From the NCBI GenBank assembly GCA_910577505.1, contig CAJTLN010000002.1:124001-188000 (forward strand): a stretch of 64,000 nucleotides of DNA, read 5' to 3'. Below, one piece after another: positions 25,040-34,030 of this stretch (position 1 is the first letter of the stretch; each line of letters opens with the position of its first letter). Origin of the DNA: an uncultured Bacilli bacterium. GTDB lineage: Bacteria > Bacillota_I > Bacilli_A > RF39 > UBA660. The notes under the pieces are model-generated. The model was not told where the DNA came from, made no database searches, and saw only the letters and a program-made list of their open reading frames with translations. A program made the translations under genes and the position numbers.

Positions 25040-25783
25040 ATGAAAAAGAAATTTGTTATGATTCTTTTATTACTTGTTAGTGTATTTATAATCGCTGGAT
25101 GTAAAAAAGAAGAAAGTTTAGGAAGAAATTTGACGGATGATGAGAAAAAGATATTAATGGAAAGGGTGAATTCTTTAGAATTTTTTGATTTTTATGGAAG
25201 GAATTTTTCAACAAGTGATTTGACAAATCAGGAAGTTTTACATTATGCATTTTATTCGAATCCAGATGCTGTAAGTTTTAAAGAATTAAAGAATTTAGTT
25301 GATAAAACAGTTGATTTTGAATTAGAACCAGAAAATTTTAAGTGTTTTATTCATGATAATGATGATTTAAGTAGTTATTATTTTCTTTATAATGAAGATA
25401 CAGGAGAGTATGATGATAATTTAGAGCATGAGAGTCATGGAGCAGGCGGTTTTTTATCAAATGTATACAATCGTTATAGAAGTTCTTATAATGAAGGAGA
25501 TATTTATACAATTTCTGTATATAAAATGTTTTCAGCGTTAAAACAATCTACAATAGATGAAAGACCAATGTTTTATGCAACATATAATGATGCAAAGAAT
25601 AATAAAAATGTTATATTAAATTTAGAAGAATTCTATAATTGGGAAAGCTTAAAATTAGCTGTAGAACCACAAGAATATTTAGATAAAATGGATAAAGATA
25701 AGTTGGTAACTTATACTTATACTTTTAAAAAAGTAGGAGATAATTATCTTCTTACAAATTATGAATTTAAGAAAAAAGCATAA
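25040..25783 (+). CDS. Hypothetical lipoprotein
   Basis: The 247-residue protein has a lipoprotein signal: MKKKFVMILLLLVSVFIIAGC, so Cys21 is the likely lipidation site. The mature part is acidic, with LTDDEKKILMERVNSLEFFDF near the start and many Asp/Glu/Tyr residues, and no recognised domain. It would sit on the outer face of the membrane. AAGGAGAG lies before the ATG. It is bounded by terminators on both sides. Confidence 0.65.
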   Translation: MKKKFVMILLLLVSVFIIAGCKKEESLGRNLTDDEKKILMERVNSLEFFDFYGRNFSTSDLTNQEVLHYAFYSNPDAVSFKELKNLVDKTVDFELEPENFKCFIHDNDDLSSYYFLYNEDTGEYDDNLEHESHGAGGFLSNVYNRYRSSYNEGDIYTISVYKMFSALKQSTIDERPMFYATYNDAKNNKNVILNLEEFYNWESLKLAVEPQEYLDKMDKDKLVTYTYTFKKVGDNYLLTNYEFKKKA

Positions 25784-25787
25784 TAAA

Positions 25788-25816
25788 ACAAGAGATTTAT
25801 TTTCTCTTGTTTTTTT
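25788..25816 (+). terminator. Intrinsic terminator of the lipoprotein gene
   Basis: ACAAGAGA (25788-25795) pairs with TCTCTTGT (25803-25810), then a run of six T. Confidence 0.8.
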
Positions 25817-25923
25817 AATTAGATTCTTTTATGGTATATATGTTTGTTACTCCTAAAAGAATGATAATAAGTAGTAAAATTATTATTACTATCGTGTTAC
25901 CAATATATTTAATTAATAAAAAA

Positions 25924-25952
25924 AACAATATTTAAATATCTTAGGTATTGTT
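25924..25952 (-). terminator. Terminator of the symporter gene (minus strand)
   Basis: AACAATA (25924-25930) pairs with TATTGTT (25946-25952). On the minus strand the hairpin is followed by a run of T just past the symporter stop. The plus-strand side also has a T run, so it may work both ways. Confidence 0.55.
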
Positions 25953-25965
25953 TTTTTATTAGTAA

Positions 25966-27210
25966 TTATTTACTTTTTTTCTTTTTTTCTTTTAGCCAAT
26001 CTTTCCCGTCTACCATACGTCCAACTAACATTGAACTAGCTGTATCACCAACTACGTTTAATACTGTAGCAGGAGCATCGATAACTGTAGCAATTATTGT
26101 TAAAATAGGTAGTGCTGCAGCAGGGAATCCCATAAGAGTTAAGATAAACATTTCAGAGATTGTTCCACCACCAACTGGTACTGCTGTTACTAGAAGTGTT
26201 GCAAGTAATGATACCCCAAGAACTGTCCATATACTTGGATTCATTTCGAATAAGTATACTAGGAACATAATTTTAAATACGCTTCCTATAACAGATCCAT
26301 CTTTATGGAAACTTGTACCCATTGGAATTGTTGTTTCAGCGATATCTTCAGATACACCAGCTTCTCTAGCAGCTTTTACGTTTACTGGAATACAAGCAGC
26401 AGATGAACAAGTAGCAAGAGCTGTAAAAGTAGGAGCTAGAACACTAGACCAATAAGATTTAAAGCCTTTTTTACCACCTGCAATAAATGCATATAATGAG
26501 TAAACTGCAAAGTAAACTATAACACATGTAACTGTATAAATTATAAATGTTTTTAGGAAACCTACAGCAATACTTTGTCCATAAGTTCCGATTAATGCTG
26601 CAAAATAGCAACCTAAACCAATTGGAGCATAATACATAATGATATTAACCATTTGAAGTACTACGTCATTTAAACTAATTAAAATATTTTTTAATCCTTC
26701 GCCTTTTTCTTTAGTTTTTCTGATAGCAAGCCCAAAGATAATAGAGAATACTAATAGTGGAATGATACTATCTTTACTTAGCAAAGTATGAAAGTCACTT
26801 ACTGTAAGTAAACTAGCAGTTCTTTCTAAGATAGATACATCATTATCTATAACACTTTCTTCATCTAATAATTCTAATATTTTAGAATTTTCTTTAGTTT
26901 CTACTAAATTGAATGAGTAAGTTGAAACTAAACCAATTAAAGCAGATATTACTGACATTATTACAAATGCAATAACGATTCTACTCATAATTTTTCCAAG
27001 TCTTTTAGGACTTTCCATTTTTATAATGGCTGTTGTAATTGTTAAGAAAATAAGTGGTACTATAACAACAAACATTAAATTAATGAATATGTCTCCAAGT
27101 GGACTTAATACACTTGCTTTCTCCCCAAATACTAAACCTACAATAGCACCAATAATAATTGAAACAATTAAAATTATTGTCTGCTTATAATTTGACCATA
27201 TTTTTTTCAT
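25966..27210 (-). CDS. Dicarboxylate/amino-acid:cation symporter (DAACS family)
   Basis: This 414-residue membrane carrier couples uptake of a dicarboxylate, glutamate, aspartate or serine to Na+ or H+. The family fold is visible in the first hairpin TCSSAACIPVN, the TSFHKDGSVIG stretch, the PVGGGTISEMFILTLMGFPAAALP hairpin and the IDAPATVLNVVGDTASSMLVGR helix. The KDGS reading in place of the glutamate carriers' NMDGT makes the substrate uncertain. The start is the ATG at 27210: AAGGAGG at 27223-27217 is six bases upstream of it, but directly abuts the earlier ATG at 27216. Confidence 0.85.
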   Translation of the reverse strand: MKKIWSNYKQTIILIVSIIIGAIVGLVFGEKASVLSPLGDIFINLMFVVIVPLIFLTITTAIIKMESPKRLGKIMSRIVIAFVIMSVISALIGLVSTYSFNLVETKENSKILELLDEESVIDNDVSILERTASLLTVSDFHTLLSKDSIIPLLVFSIIFGLAIRKTKEKGEGLKNILISLNDVVLQMVNIIMYYAPIGLGCYFAALIGTYGQSIAVGFLKTFIIYTVTCVIVYFAVYSLYAFIAGGKKGFKSYWSSVLAPTFTALATCSSAACIPVNVKAAREAGVSEDIAETTIPMGTSFHKDGSVIGSVFKIMFLVYLFEMNPSIWTVLGVSLLATLLVTAVPVGGGTISEMFILTLMGFPAAALPILTIIATVIDAPATVLNVVGDTASSMLVGRMVDGKDWLKEKKKKSK

Positions 27211-27216
27211 AGTCAT

Positions 27217-27223
27217 CCTCCTT
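27217..27223 (-). promoter_or_regulatory. Ribosome binding site that decides the symporter start
   Basis: Minus-strand AAGGAGG. It touches the ATG at 27216 but is correctly spaced (6 bases) for the ATG at 27210. Confidence 0.7.
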
Positions 27224-27340
27224 CATTACTAATAATCATATTCCTAAATTATAAAAATAGTAAGGAATGCAAATCCACAGAAAAAAATATAGATATAGAT
27301 AAAATCCACAATATGTGGTATTGTTGTAATAGGTGATATT

Positions 27341-28903
27341 ATGCAAAAGAAATATATAAAGATGAATAATAATGATGAACATTTAAGTATAGGAAATTTA
27401 TTTAGAATTATAAAGGACTCTTCTAAAAATAAGATGTCAGCATTACAAAGTGAAATGTTTTGTACTTTATTTGAATTAGAATATATAAATGATACAACGG
27501 TAAATAATTATTGTGTTGGATGTAGAAGTATTGGAGCAGAATATAAACAGACTTTCTTAAATAAAGAGATAAGATATGAGAAAGAAAAGCAGGAATTTGC
27601 TGATAACATAATAGGTTTAATTAATATTATGGATGGTGTTGTTCATAAAGATATTAAAGATAAGATACAATTTATAAATGAAAGTGATAGTGCTTTAAGT
27701 CTCTCTAAAAAATTATATAATTTAGCAAAGAATGATAAACAAATAATAAATGAATTTACGAATAGGCTATATCAACTTATTAATGATAATAAGATATATG
27801 ATTGTTTAATAGAAGAGTTAATATTTATTGTTCTTCATAAAAAGCAACCAATTTATGAAGATGAATTAAAGAAGGAAGTATTTGAAACTGTCCTTAATGA
27901 TACGAGTATTAGTTCAGTTGATTTACAAGAGTATTTATCTTTGAAATTAAGAGAAGGTATTAATTTTGATTATTCAATGAAAAAATTAGCTATAGAAGGT
28001 AATGCTTATGCTAATTTTGAAATAGGTAGTAATGAGTATTATGGTTATTTTACAGGTAATCCTAGATATGATGAAGCATTCAAATACTTAGATAAAGCAG
28101 CTTCTATGAATCATGCTAGTGCAAATTATATGATAGGAAATATGTTTGTTAGAGGATTAATTGGAGGTAAATCTAATGAAGAATTAGAACGAGGATATGA
28201 ATATTTAGTTAAATCATATAATTTAGGGAATGTTGCGGCATCTAATTTAATAGGAAATATGTATAGAGATGGAATATATCCTTTAAAGAAAGATTTAGAT
28301 AAAGCTCGAGAGTATTATAATAAAGCAGCAAATAATGATTATGCTTATGCTTATAATAATTTAGGGAAGATAGAAGAAAATAATGGAAATACTAGTGAGG
28401 CATTTAAATATTACTTAATTTCAGCTGATTTAGGAGAAAGTTGGGCTTGTAATAAAGTTGGAGAATATTATAGAACTGGTATTATAGAAAAAAATATGAA
28501 AAAGGCTTTTTATTATTATCAAAAAGCTTTAGAAAGTAATTATAAGGTTTTGTGCAATTATGCTTATTATAATTTGGCTAAGTACTTTTATATGGATGGA
28601 TATATGGATATTGTATTGGAGGGAGATGTAGATAAAGCTTTAGCCTATTATCAAAAAGCTAGTGAAAATGGTATTTTAGAAGCAACTATTGAATTGTTTA
28701 AATATAACACTAAGAAATATTTGTTTTTTAGAGATAATGACATTAAAAAGGAAATTTATAGATTAAAAAAGATAATAGAAGGACATCCAAAATACAATAA
28801 AGATATATGTGATGAAGTCGAAACAATTATTAATGAATTAATGGAAAAAAGAGAAATAAATATTGAGCCAATAGAAGATTTAGCATGGGAAATAATTGAA
28901 TAA
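27341..28903 (+). CDS. Sel1-like repeat protein
   Basis: The 520-residue protein has a helical N-terminal ~200 residues of unknown type. A run of Sel1/TPR-like repeats follows from about residue 215: NAYANFEIGSNEYYG, ASANYMIGNMFVRG, VAASNLIGNMYRDG, AYAYNNLGKIEENNG, SWACNKVGEYYRTG, and so on. Each has the A-x-x-x-L-G-x-x-Y pattern about 36 residues apart. Such repeats form solenoids that hold other proteins together. No signal peptide is visible, so it should be cytoplasmic. The ATG at 27341 follows TAGGTGAT. Confidence 0.8.
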   Translation: MQKKYIKMNNNDEHLSIGNLFRIIKDSSKNKMSALQSEMFCTLFELEYINDTTVNNYCVGCRSIGAEYKQTFLNKEIRYEKEKQEFADNIIGLINIMDGVVHKDIKDKIQFINESDSALSLSKKLYNLAKNDKQIINEFTNRLYQLINDNKIYDCLIEELIFIVLHKKQPIYEDELKKEVFETVLNDTSISSVDLQEYLSLKLREGINFDYSMKKLAIEGNAYANFEIGSNEYYGYFTGNPRYDEAFKYLDKAASMNHASANYMIGNMFVRGLIGGKSNEELERGYEYLVKSYNLGNVAASNLIGNMYRDGIYPLKKDLDKAREYYNKAANNDYAYAYNNLGKIEENNGNTSEAFKYYLISADLGESWACNKVGEYYRTGIIEKNMKKAFYYYQKALESNYKVLCNYAYYNLAKYFYMDGYMDIVLEGDVDKALAYYQKASENGILEATIELFKYNTKKYLFFRDNDIKKEIYRLKKIIEGHPKYNKDICDEVETIINELMEKREINIEPIEDLAWEIIE

Positions 28904-28919
28904 TTTAATAGGTGATGGA

Positions 28920-29000
28920 ATGGTGAATGAATATAATACAGAAACAGAAGTTATGATAAATAAATATACTATTGTTAAGGTTTTATATACAAGTAATTAG
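28920..29000 (+). CDS. Possible 26-residue small protein
   Basis: AGGTG at 28910-28914 lies five bases before ATG 28920. The frame runs 26 codons (MVNEYNTETEVMINKYTIVK...) to a TAG. It is polar apart from a short VKVLY end. No family is recognised, and such short frames arise by chance; the ribosome site is the only support. Confidence 0.25.
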   Translation: MVNEYNTETEVMINKYTIVKVLYTSN

Positions 29001-29059
29001 ATACCTTTTAAAATAACTGTCTAATAGGAGTCAATAATAATGAATTTTAATTTATGAAT

Positions 29060-29068
29060 TGATATAAT
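29060..29068 (+). promoter_or_regulatory. Extended -10 promoter of hemW
   Basis: TGA plus TATAAT (29063-29068), 27 bases before the hemW ATG. No good -35 is present. Confidence 0.45.
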
Positions 29069-29095
29069 AAAGATGGTAGTAAAGGTAGTGGTTTG

Positions 29096-30178
29096 ATGGA
29101 AAGTGTTTATATACATATTCCTTTTTGTAAGAGCATTTGCAGTTATTGTGATTTTTGTAAAATGTTATATAACGGCTCTTGGGTTACGCAATATTTAAAT
29201 GCTTTAATAAATGAAATACAAGATAGGTATTTAGGAGAAGAAATAAGAACTTTATACATAGGTGGGGGGACACCTTCTTCGTTATCAATAAAAGATATAA
29301 GATATTTATTTGAAATAATAAGTCGTTTAAATTTGAATAAGTTAGAAGAGTTTACTTTTGAATGTAATTTAAATGATATAAGTGAAGATTTACTTCAAGT
29401 ATTAAGAGAAAATGGTGTAAATCGTCTTAGTATAGGAATAGAGTCATTTAATGAAGATAAGTTGAAGTTTATGGAAAGATATCATACATTTAGTGATGCT
29501 AAAGATAAGATGAAACTAATTAGAAAAATGGGCTTTAATAATGTTAATGTTGATTTAATATATGGAATACCAGGAGAAACATTAAAAGATTTAAAAAAAG
29601 ATTTAGAACTTATATTAAAACTAGAACCAGATCATATTAGTACATATTCATTGATAGTTGAAGATAATACAAAAATAGGTATTAATGGTGTTTTACCTAT
29701 ACCAGAGGAATTAGATGCTTCAATGTATGAATATATATGTGATAAATTGGATATAAAAAAATATAATCACTATGAAATAAGTAATTTTGCATTAAATGGC
29801 AAGGAGAGCCGTCATAATTTACAATATTGGAATAATAATGAATATTATGGATTTGGTTTAGGAGCTCATGGTTATATTCATGGTGTTAGATATGAAAATA
29901 CAAGAAGTTTAACTAAGTATGTTAAGGGTGAGTTTTTAAAAAGTGAAGAAATACTTAGCAAGGAAGATAAGATGTATAATGAATTAATGCTTGGTTTTAG
30001 AAAAATGGAGGGCATTAATTTAAAAGATTTCTTTATGAAATATGAAGTTAATATGCAAGAGGTATTTGATTTACATGAAGTTTTAAGAGATGAAGAATTA
30101 ATTGTTGATGGGGAATATATTTATGTTAATCCAGAATATATATATGTTATGAATGAAATACTGATTAAAATAATTTAG
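29096..30178 (+). CDS. hemW: HemW-like radical SAM protein (heme chaperone family)
   Basis: The 360-residue protein starts VYIHIPFCKSICSYCDFCK, the radical SAM CxxxCxxC cluster with an extra Cys, as in HemW. LYIGGGTPSSL and VNRLSIGIESF follow, then NVDLIYGIPGET and HYEISNFAL. HemW proteins were long annotated as oxygen-independent coproporphyrinogen oxidases but are heme-binding chaperones. No heme genes are nearby. I take the ATG at 29096, after AAGGTAGTGG, over the in-frame TTG at 29093. In many Bacilli hemW follows lepA closely; here about 5 kb separates them. Confidence 0.9.
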   Translation: MESVYIHIPFCKSICSYCDFCKMLYNGSWVTQYLNALINEIQDRYLGEEIRTLYIGGGTPSSLSIKDIRYLFEIISRLNLNKLEEFTFECNLNDISEDLLQVLRENGVNRLSIGIESFNEDKLKFMERYHTFSDAKDKMKLIRKMGFNNVNVDLIYGIPGETLKDLKKDLELILKLEPDHISTYSLIVEDNTKIGINGVLPIPEELDASMYEYICDKLDIKKYNHYEISNFALNGKESRHNLQYWNNNEYYGFGLGAHGYIHGVRYENTRSLTKYVKGEFLKSEEILSKEDKMYNELMLGFRKMEGINLKDFFMKYEVNMQEVFDLHEVLRDEELIVDGEYIYVNPEYIYVMNEILIKII

Positions 30179-30200
30179 ATTAGTTTTTATAAAAATAATA

Positions 30201-30237
30201 AAAGACAAATAAGAGATGAACTTATTTGTCTTTTTTT
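30201..30237 (+). terminator. Intrinsic terminator of hemW
   Basis: A stem of up to 13 bases (30201-30213 with 30221-30233), loop AGATGAA, T run to 30237. Being A/T-flanked it may also serve the broken gene on the minus strand. Confidence 0.85.
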
Positions 30238-30241
30238 GATA

Positions 30242-30763
30242 TTATTTAAAAAGTTTTTTTATGTCTTCAGGATTGTACGTTTCAATTTTTCTTGCAACTT
30301 TAGTAGTTTGCAAATAGGTATGCAAGGTCATATCTTTTTAATTCTATTAGACGATTTATAATGAGAGGACTAGTTATTTCATCACTTATGTTAGCACTAT
30401 TTTTGATAATAATTTTAATGATTTCTTCTAGGTTTTTTTGTTGATATTCTTTTACTATATAAGCGCCTTCACTTTGACCAAATTCGCTTATTATTTCTTG
30501 AGTTGTAAAATCATTAATAATAATATTAATAAAATATTCAGGACTTTTTTCTTTCAGAGCATTTAGGACTATTGTGGTTATTTTAGGGTTAATAGTTCTT
30601 CACCTAAATAATCTGCAAAAGATTCAATATTAAATTCGCTTCCAGCGGCTATTTTATTTATTAACGTTTCTCTTAATTCGGTATTGGAAGATATTATTTT
30701 ATAATCTTCATTAGTTAATGAAGAGGTGTCAGAATTTATTTTGTTTAAAATTTCTTTTTCCAT
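30242..30763 (-). pseudogene. Gene broken by two compensating frameshifts
   Basis: The minus-strand ATG (30763-30761), with AGAAGGT upstream, opens a frame ending at TAA 30580-30578. One extra A in the A-run at 30584-30581 would continue it for about 95 more codons (ITTIVLNALKEKSPEYF... to LIELKRYDLAYLFA). That frame stops at 30302-30300. Dropping one A from the run near 30309-30307 would carry it to TKVARKIETYNPEDIKKLFK and a TAA at 30244-30242. The repaired product would be about 173 helical, charged residues of unknown family. Either the gene is newly dead or the two homopolymer runs are sequencing errors. Confidence 0.75.
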
Positions 30764-30857
30764 ATAATTACCTTCTATCTATCTTTTAAAATTATATCAT
30801 ATTTGCAATAAGTTTTAATTATTAAAAATTAAAATAATTTTTTTTGATCTTAAATTA

Positions 30858-30866
30858 TGATATAAT
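30858..30866 (+). promoter_or_regulatory. Extended -10 promoter
   Basis: TGA plus TATAAT (30861-30866); a T-rich stretch stands at the -35 distance. It is 30 bases before the ATG of the large anchored protein. Confidence 0.6.
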
Positions 30867-30895
30867 TTGTTTATACTATTGAAAGGTAGGATAAA

Positions 30896-33178
30896 ATGGA
30901 AGATAAAGAATTAGAAAAGACTAAGCCTATTGAAGTTATTAATGAAGAAATTGAAAGTCGTAGTGAACGATATAATGAAGATTTTAGCGATGACTTGTCT
31001 AGAGAACAAAAGTATAAAGATAAAATAGAAGTTGAAGAAAGAAAAGTAGAAGAAGAAGCTGCTGAAGAAGCTTTAGCCGAAAAAAATATTGCATTGGCAG
31101 AATCATATTTAGCAGAAGAAAGACAAGAAGAAGTTTTAGAAGAACCAGTTCTACAGAAAAAAATGAACTTGATAGATAAAATAAAAGCTAAATGGGAAGA
31201 TATGGATAAAAAACAAAGAATAATGTTAATTGTGATTCTTGTTTTATTATTGATTTTAATATTAATATTTACAATTTTTATAGTTATTAGGTTAAATAAA
31301 AAAGATACTTTAGATAAGCCAGAGAAAAAAGTAGAAGAAAAAGCTCCAGAAATAACTGATAATTTCTATTATAAAGACGGTAAGTTATATTTTTTAGATG
31401 CTTCAGAAAAAGAAATAGGAACATATGAATGTGAAAATAAGGATTCTAAATTATGTTATGTGGCTAATAATAAATATAGGGATGATTTTGATGTTCCAAA
31501 ATTAGAAGATGAAGATAAAGAAGAAATAGTTAATAGAATGTCAATATATGAGGATAATTATGTTTTTGTTGTAGATACAAGTGATGAGAAGAATAAAGAT
31601 ACTAAGTTATACTCTATAAAAGATAATGAAGTTAAGGATGCATATTCTGATGTTAAAGCTTATGATGATAATTATGTTATTGTAGCTAATACAGATAAGA
31701 AATATGGTTTAATAGAGATAAATGAAGGAATAAAAGAAGTTATAAAGAATAATTATGAATATTTAGGATTAATAGATGGAGAAGATAACCTAATTGCTAA
31801 AAATAAAAAAGGTTACATTGTTATTGATAAAAAGAATAAAGAATTAAGTTCTATATTTGATTCTAAGTATGAAATTAAATCGTATAATAATAATTTTGTA
31901 GTTGCTAAAGTAGGTAACGAATACTTAGCATTTAATTATAAAAATGAAGTTATTGCTAGTGGATATAAATATATAACAGTAGCTGATGATTATGTTGTTG
32001 CAGCAAATGATGAGAAAAAAGTTTATATTTATGATGGTGAAAAAAATAAATATAATGAAGGTAATATATCTTTAAATAATGATAATTATGTTAAGACATA
32101 TATTTATAATGATAAGGGAAGTATTCTAGAAATAAAGAGAAGCTTTGAAGTAACTGTTAAAGATACTGTAATAGAAATAGCTGTTTATAAAGAGGGAGAA
32201 GATAATCCGACTTATAAAAACATTGATATTGTTGAAGGATTAGCAAATAAGAAAAATAAATATGTAAATTATTTTGAAAATAAATTGTATATTTATAAAG
32301 ATTTAGATAAAACACAATTGTTAACAATTTATACTTGTGATAATAAGAATTATATAACTAAAGAGTCAGATACTTTTGATTATTGTTTTATTGCTCAAGA
32401 TGAAATATATGAAGATCACGATATGATGGAACAAGGATATAAAGATAGAAAAGCTTTGGTTCCAATAATAAATAATAGATTTATCTTTATCAAAGATGGT
32501 AATAATACAGTAAAATTATATAATTTTGTTGAAGATAAAGTAATGGGAACATATACAAGTGTTAATTCTTATACTAATAATAATGATTATAGTGTTTCAT
32601 ATTTTGATGGTAAGATTGATATTGTAGGTGTAAATAAAAAAGGTAAATATGGGGTACTTACAATAGATGGTGATAATGTAAGGGCGAAATATACATTTGA
32701 ATATAATAAGATAGAAAAAATGGAAGATAATTTTATTGCTCAAGATTCAAATAATAATTGGAAATTATTAAAGAGTGATGGAAATGAGTCCGAAAGTTTT
32801 AAAGGTAAAATAATGGGTTATTCTAAAGATATGAAGTACTTTAAAATTAAGGTCGGCAATAATTATGTTGTATATAATGATAATAATGAACAAGTTAGTG
32901 TAGATATTCATTCTTATGTTGACTTATATAATGGCTATTATGTTGGAGTAGACAAAGAAAAAAAATTGTATATATATGATTATCAAGGTGAAAAATTATC
33001 TACAGAAGGGATTAAATTAGGAGATTTTCCTTATGTTAATACAAATAATCCTGCATATAAGGTAAAGAAGGTTGGCAATGACTTTGTAGTTTCTGTATAT
33101 GATGGATCAAATTATATTGATTATAGTACAAAAGCAGATAAAGTAGAGACTCCAGAAGAAAATTCGGAAGAATCATAA
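30896..33178 (+). CDS. Large membrane-anchored repeat protein with WG/propeller-like repeats
   Basis: The 760-residue protein has an acidic, coiled N-terminal ~100 residues inside the cell, one membrane helix (residues ~105-130) and a ~600-residue outside part. The outside part repeats a unit of about 40 residues that reads like KYGLIEINEG, GYIVIDKKNKE, NEYLAFNYKNE, KVYIYDGEKNK, KYGVLTIDGD or NYVVYNDNNEQ. This is the pattern of WG/beta-propeller repeats. No catalytic motif is visible. It may bind or sense a ligand at the surface. AAAGGTAGG precedes the ATG, and a terminator follows. Confidence 0.6.
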   Translation: MEDKELEKTKPIEVINEEIESRSERYNEDFSDDLSREQKYKDKIEVEERKVEEEAAEEALAEKNIALAESYLAEERQEEVLEEPVLQKKMNLIDKIKAKWEDMDKKQRIMLIVILVLLLILILIFTIFIVIRLNKKDTLDKPEKKVEEKAPEITDNFYYKDGKLYFLDASEKEIGTYECENKDSKLCYVANNKYRDDFDVPKLEDEDKEEIVNRMSIYEDNYVFVVDTSDEKNKDTKLYSIKDNEVKDAYSDVKAYDDNYVIVANTDKKYGLIEINEGIKEVIKNNYEYLGLIDGEDNLIAKNKKGYIVIDKKNKELSSIFDSKYEIKSYNNNFVVAKVGNEYLAFNYKNEVIASGYKYITVADDYVVAANDEKKVYIYDGEKNKYNEGNISLNNDNYVKTYIYNDKGSILEIKRSFEVTVKDTVIEIAVYKEGEDNPTYKNIDIVEGLANKKNKYVNYFENKLYIYKDLDKTQLLTIYTCDNKNYITKESDTFDYCFIAQDEIYEDHDMMEQGYKDRKALVPIINNRFIFIKDGNNTVKLYNFVEDKVMGTYTSVNSYTNNNDYSVSYFDGKIDIVGVNKKGKYGVLTIDGDNVRAKYTFEYNKIEKMEDNFIAQDSNNNWKLLKSDGNESESFKGKIMGYSKDMKYFKIKVGNNYVVYNDNNEQVSVDIHSYVDLYNGYYVGVDKEKKLYIYDYQGEKLSTEGIKLGDFPYVNTNNPAYKVKKVGNDFVVSVYDGSNYIDYSTKADKVETPEENSEES

Positions 33179-33203
33179 AAAGAACATTAATTGTTCTTTT
33201 TTT
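33177..33203 (+). terminator. Intrinsic terminator
   Basis: AAAAAGAACA-type left arm (33177-33186) pairs with TGTTCTTTTT (33192-33201), then T. Confidence 0.8.
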
Positions 33204-33207
33204 CTTG

Positions 33208-33236
33208 TTGACACATTCTTTTTGACTAAATATAAT
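33208..33236 (+). promoter_or_regulatory. Full-consensus sigma-A-type promoter
   Basis: TTGACA (33208-33213), 17-base spacer, TATAAT (33231-33236). Both boxes match the consensus exactly. Confidence 0.9.
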
Positions 33237-33258
33237 AAATTTTTAATTGGGTGGTTTA

Positions 33259-34008
33259 ATGAAAAATATAGATTTATTTTTAAAAATGAAGAAAGATCTT
33301 GGTGGTTATCAAATAGGATTTCATAATATAGGATTGAAAAAATATCAAAGACTTATAAGTGGTGATTATAAATATAAAGATTTGTTTGAAATTACAGGTG
33401 CTGATGTTAGCGAAAAAGCAATTGCTGAGAGGATTTTAAATAGTGGATTAAAGGTTGTTGAAAGATGTAGGGGATTAAGAAGTACTGTTATGCCAGTTAA
33501 TGATTTTAATGAGGAAAGTTTAAATTATACATATAATTTGTATGGAGTTGGAACTACTTATAATATAATTGTCGCAATTCCATATATATTTTATTATAAT
33601 GGGGAAAAGTATTTTGTGGGAGATATTAATGATTGGGCAAGTTTTTGTAATATATTTATGTTTCCTTCTGGTATAACTAAAGAATTCATTTATGGCTATT
33701 ATACAAAGGAAATTGTTGATTCTATTGAGGAACGTGTTGGTAATAATGTTTGGCATGAGTTGATTTATGATGACGAATTAGAGTTTGTTGATAATCATAA
33801 TTTTTATGGTAAAATGAGCCAGGAAGACCAAGCACTATTTTTAAGAGAGATTTTTAAGGGAAGAAGGAGATTATTGAGTAATTTAAAACTTGCTAATAGT
33901 GATAAAAAGTGGCCTTTATTATTTAGAACTCCTTATGAAAGAATGGTTATAAAAAATACAAGAGAAGATGCTAAAAGATTAATATATGAAAAATATGAAA
34001 AAAAATAA
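33259..34008 (+). CDS. Hypothetical protein behind a consensus promoter
   Basis: The start is the ATG at 33259, with GGGTGG at 33249-33254; the in-frame TTG at 33247 covers that site. The 249-residue product appears cytoplasmic, rich in Tyr, Asn and Phe. It has no motif I recognise; YQRLISGDYKYKDLFEITGADV and FRTPYERMVIKNTREDAKRL are the best-ordered stretches. Its promoter is a perfect consensus, so it should be well transcribed. It converges on the carboxypeptidase gene. Confidence 0.6.
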   Translation: MKNIDLFLKMKKDLGGYQIGFHNIGLKKYQRLISGDYKYKDLFEITGADVSEKAIAERILNSGLKVVERCRGLRSTVMPVNDFNEESLNYTYNLYGVGTTYNIIVAIPYIFYYNGEKYFVGDINDWASFCNIFMFPSGITKEFIYGYYTKEIVDSIEERVGNNVWHELIYDDELEFVDNHNFYGKMSQEDQALFLREIFKGRRRLLSNLKLANSDKKWPLLFRTPYERMVIKNTREDAKRLIYEKYEKK

Positions 34009-34030
34009 CTACAATTTGGTAGTTATTTTT
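34001..34030. terminator. Bidirectional terminator between convergent genes
   Basis: A twelve-base stem (34001-34012 with 34019-34030), loop AATTTG, with A on the left and T on the right. The end of the carboxypeptidase gene (34023 onward, minus) lies in the right arm. Confidence 0.85.

Noticed and set aside
25815..25928. Minus-strand frame of 37 codons with a hydrophobic middle, between the lipoprotein and the symporter
   Set aside because: It starts with TTG inside the symporter terminator, has no ribosome site, and is very AT-rich; chance is likely.
30242..30763. Programmed frameshifting to explain the broken gene
   Set aside because: Two shifts in opposite directions would be needed, neither site is a classic slippery heptamer and no stimulating structure is seen, so mutation or read error is simpler.
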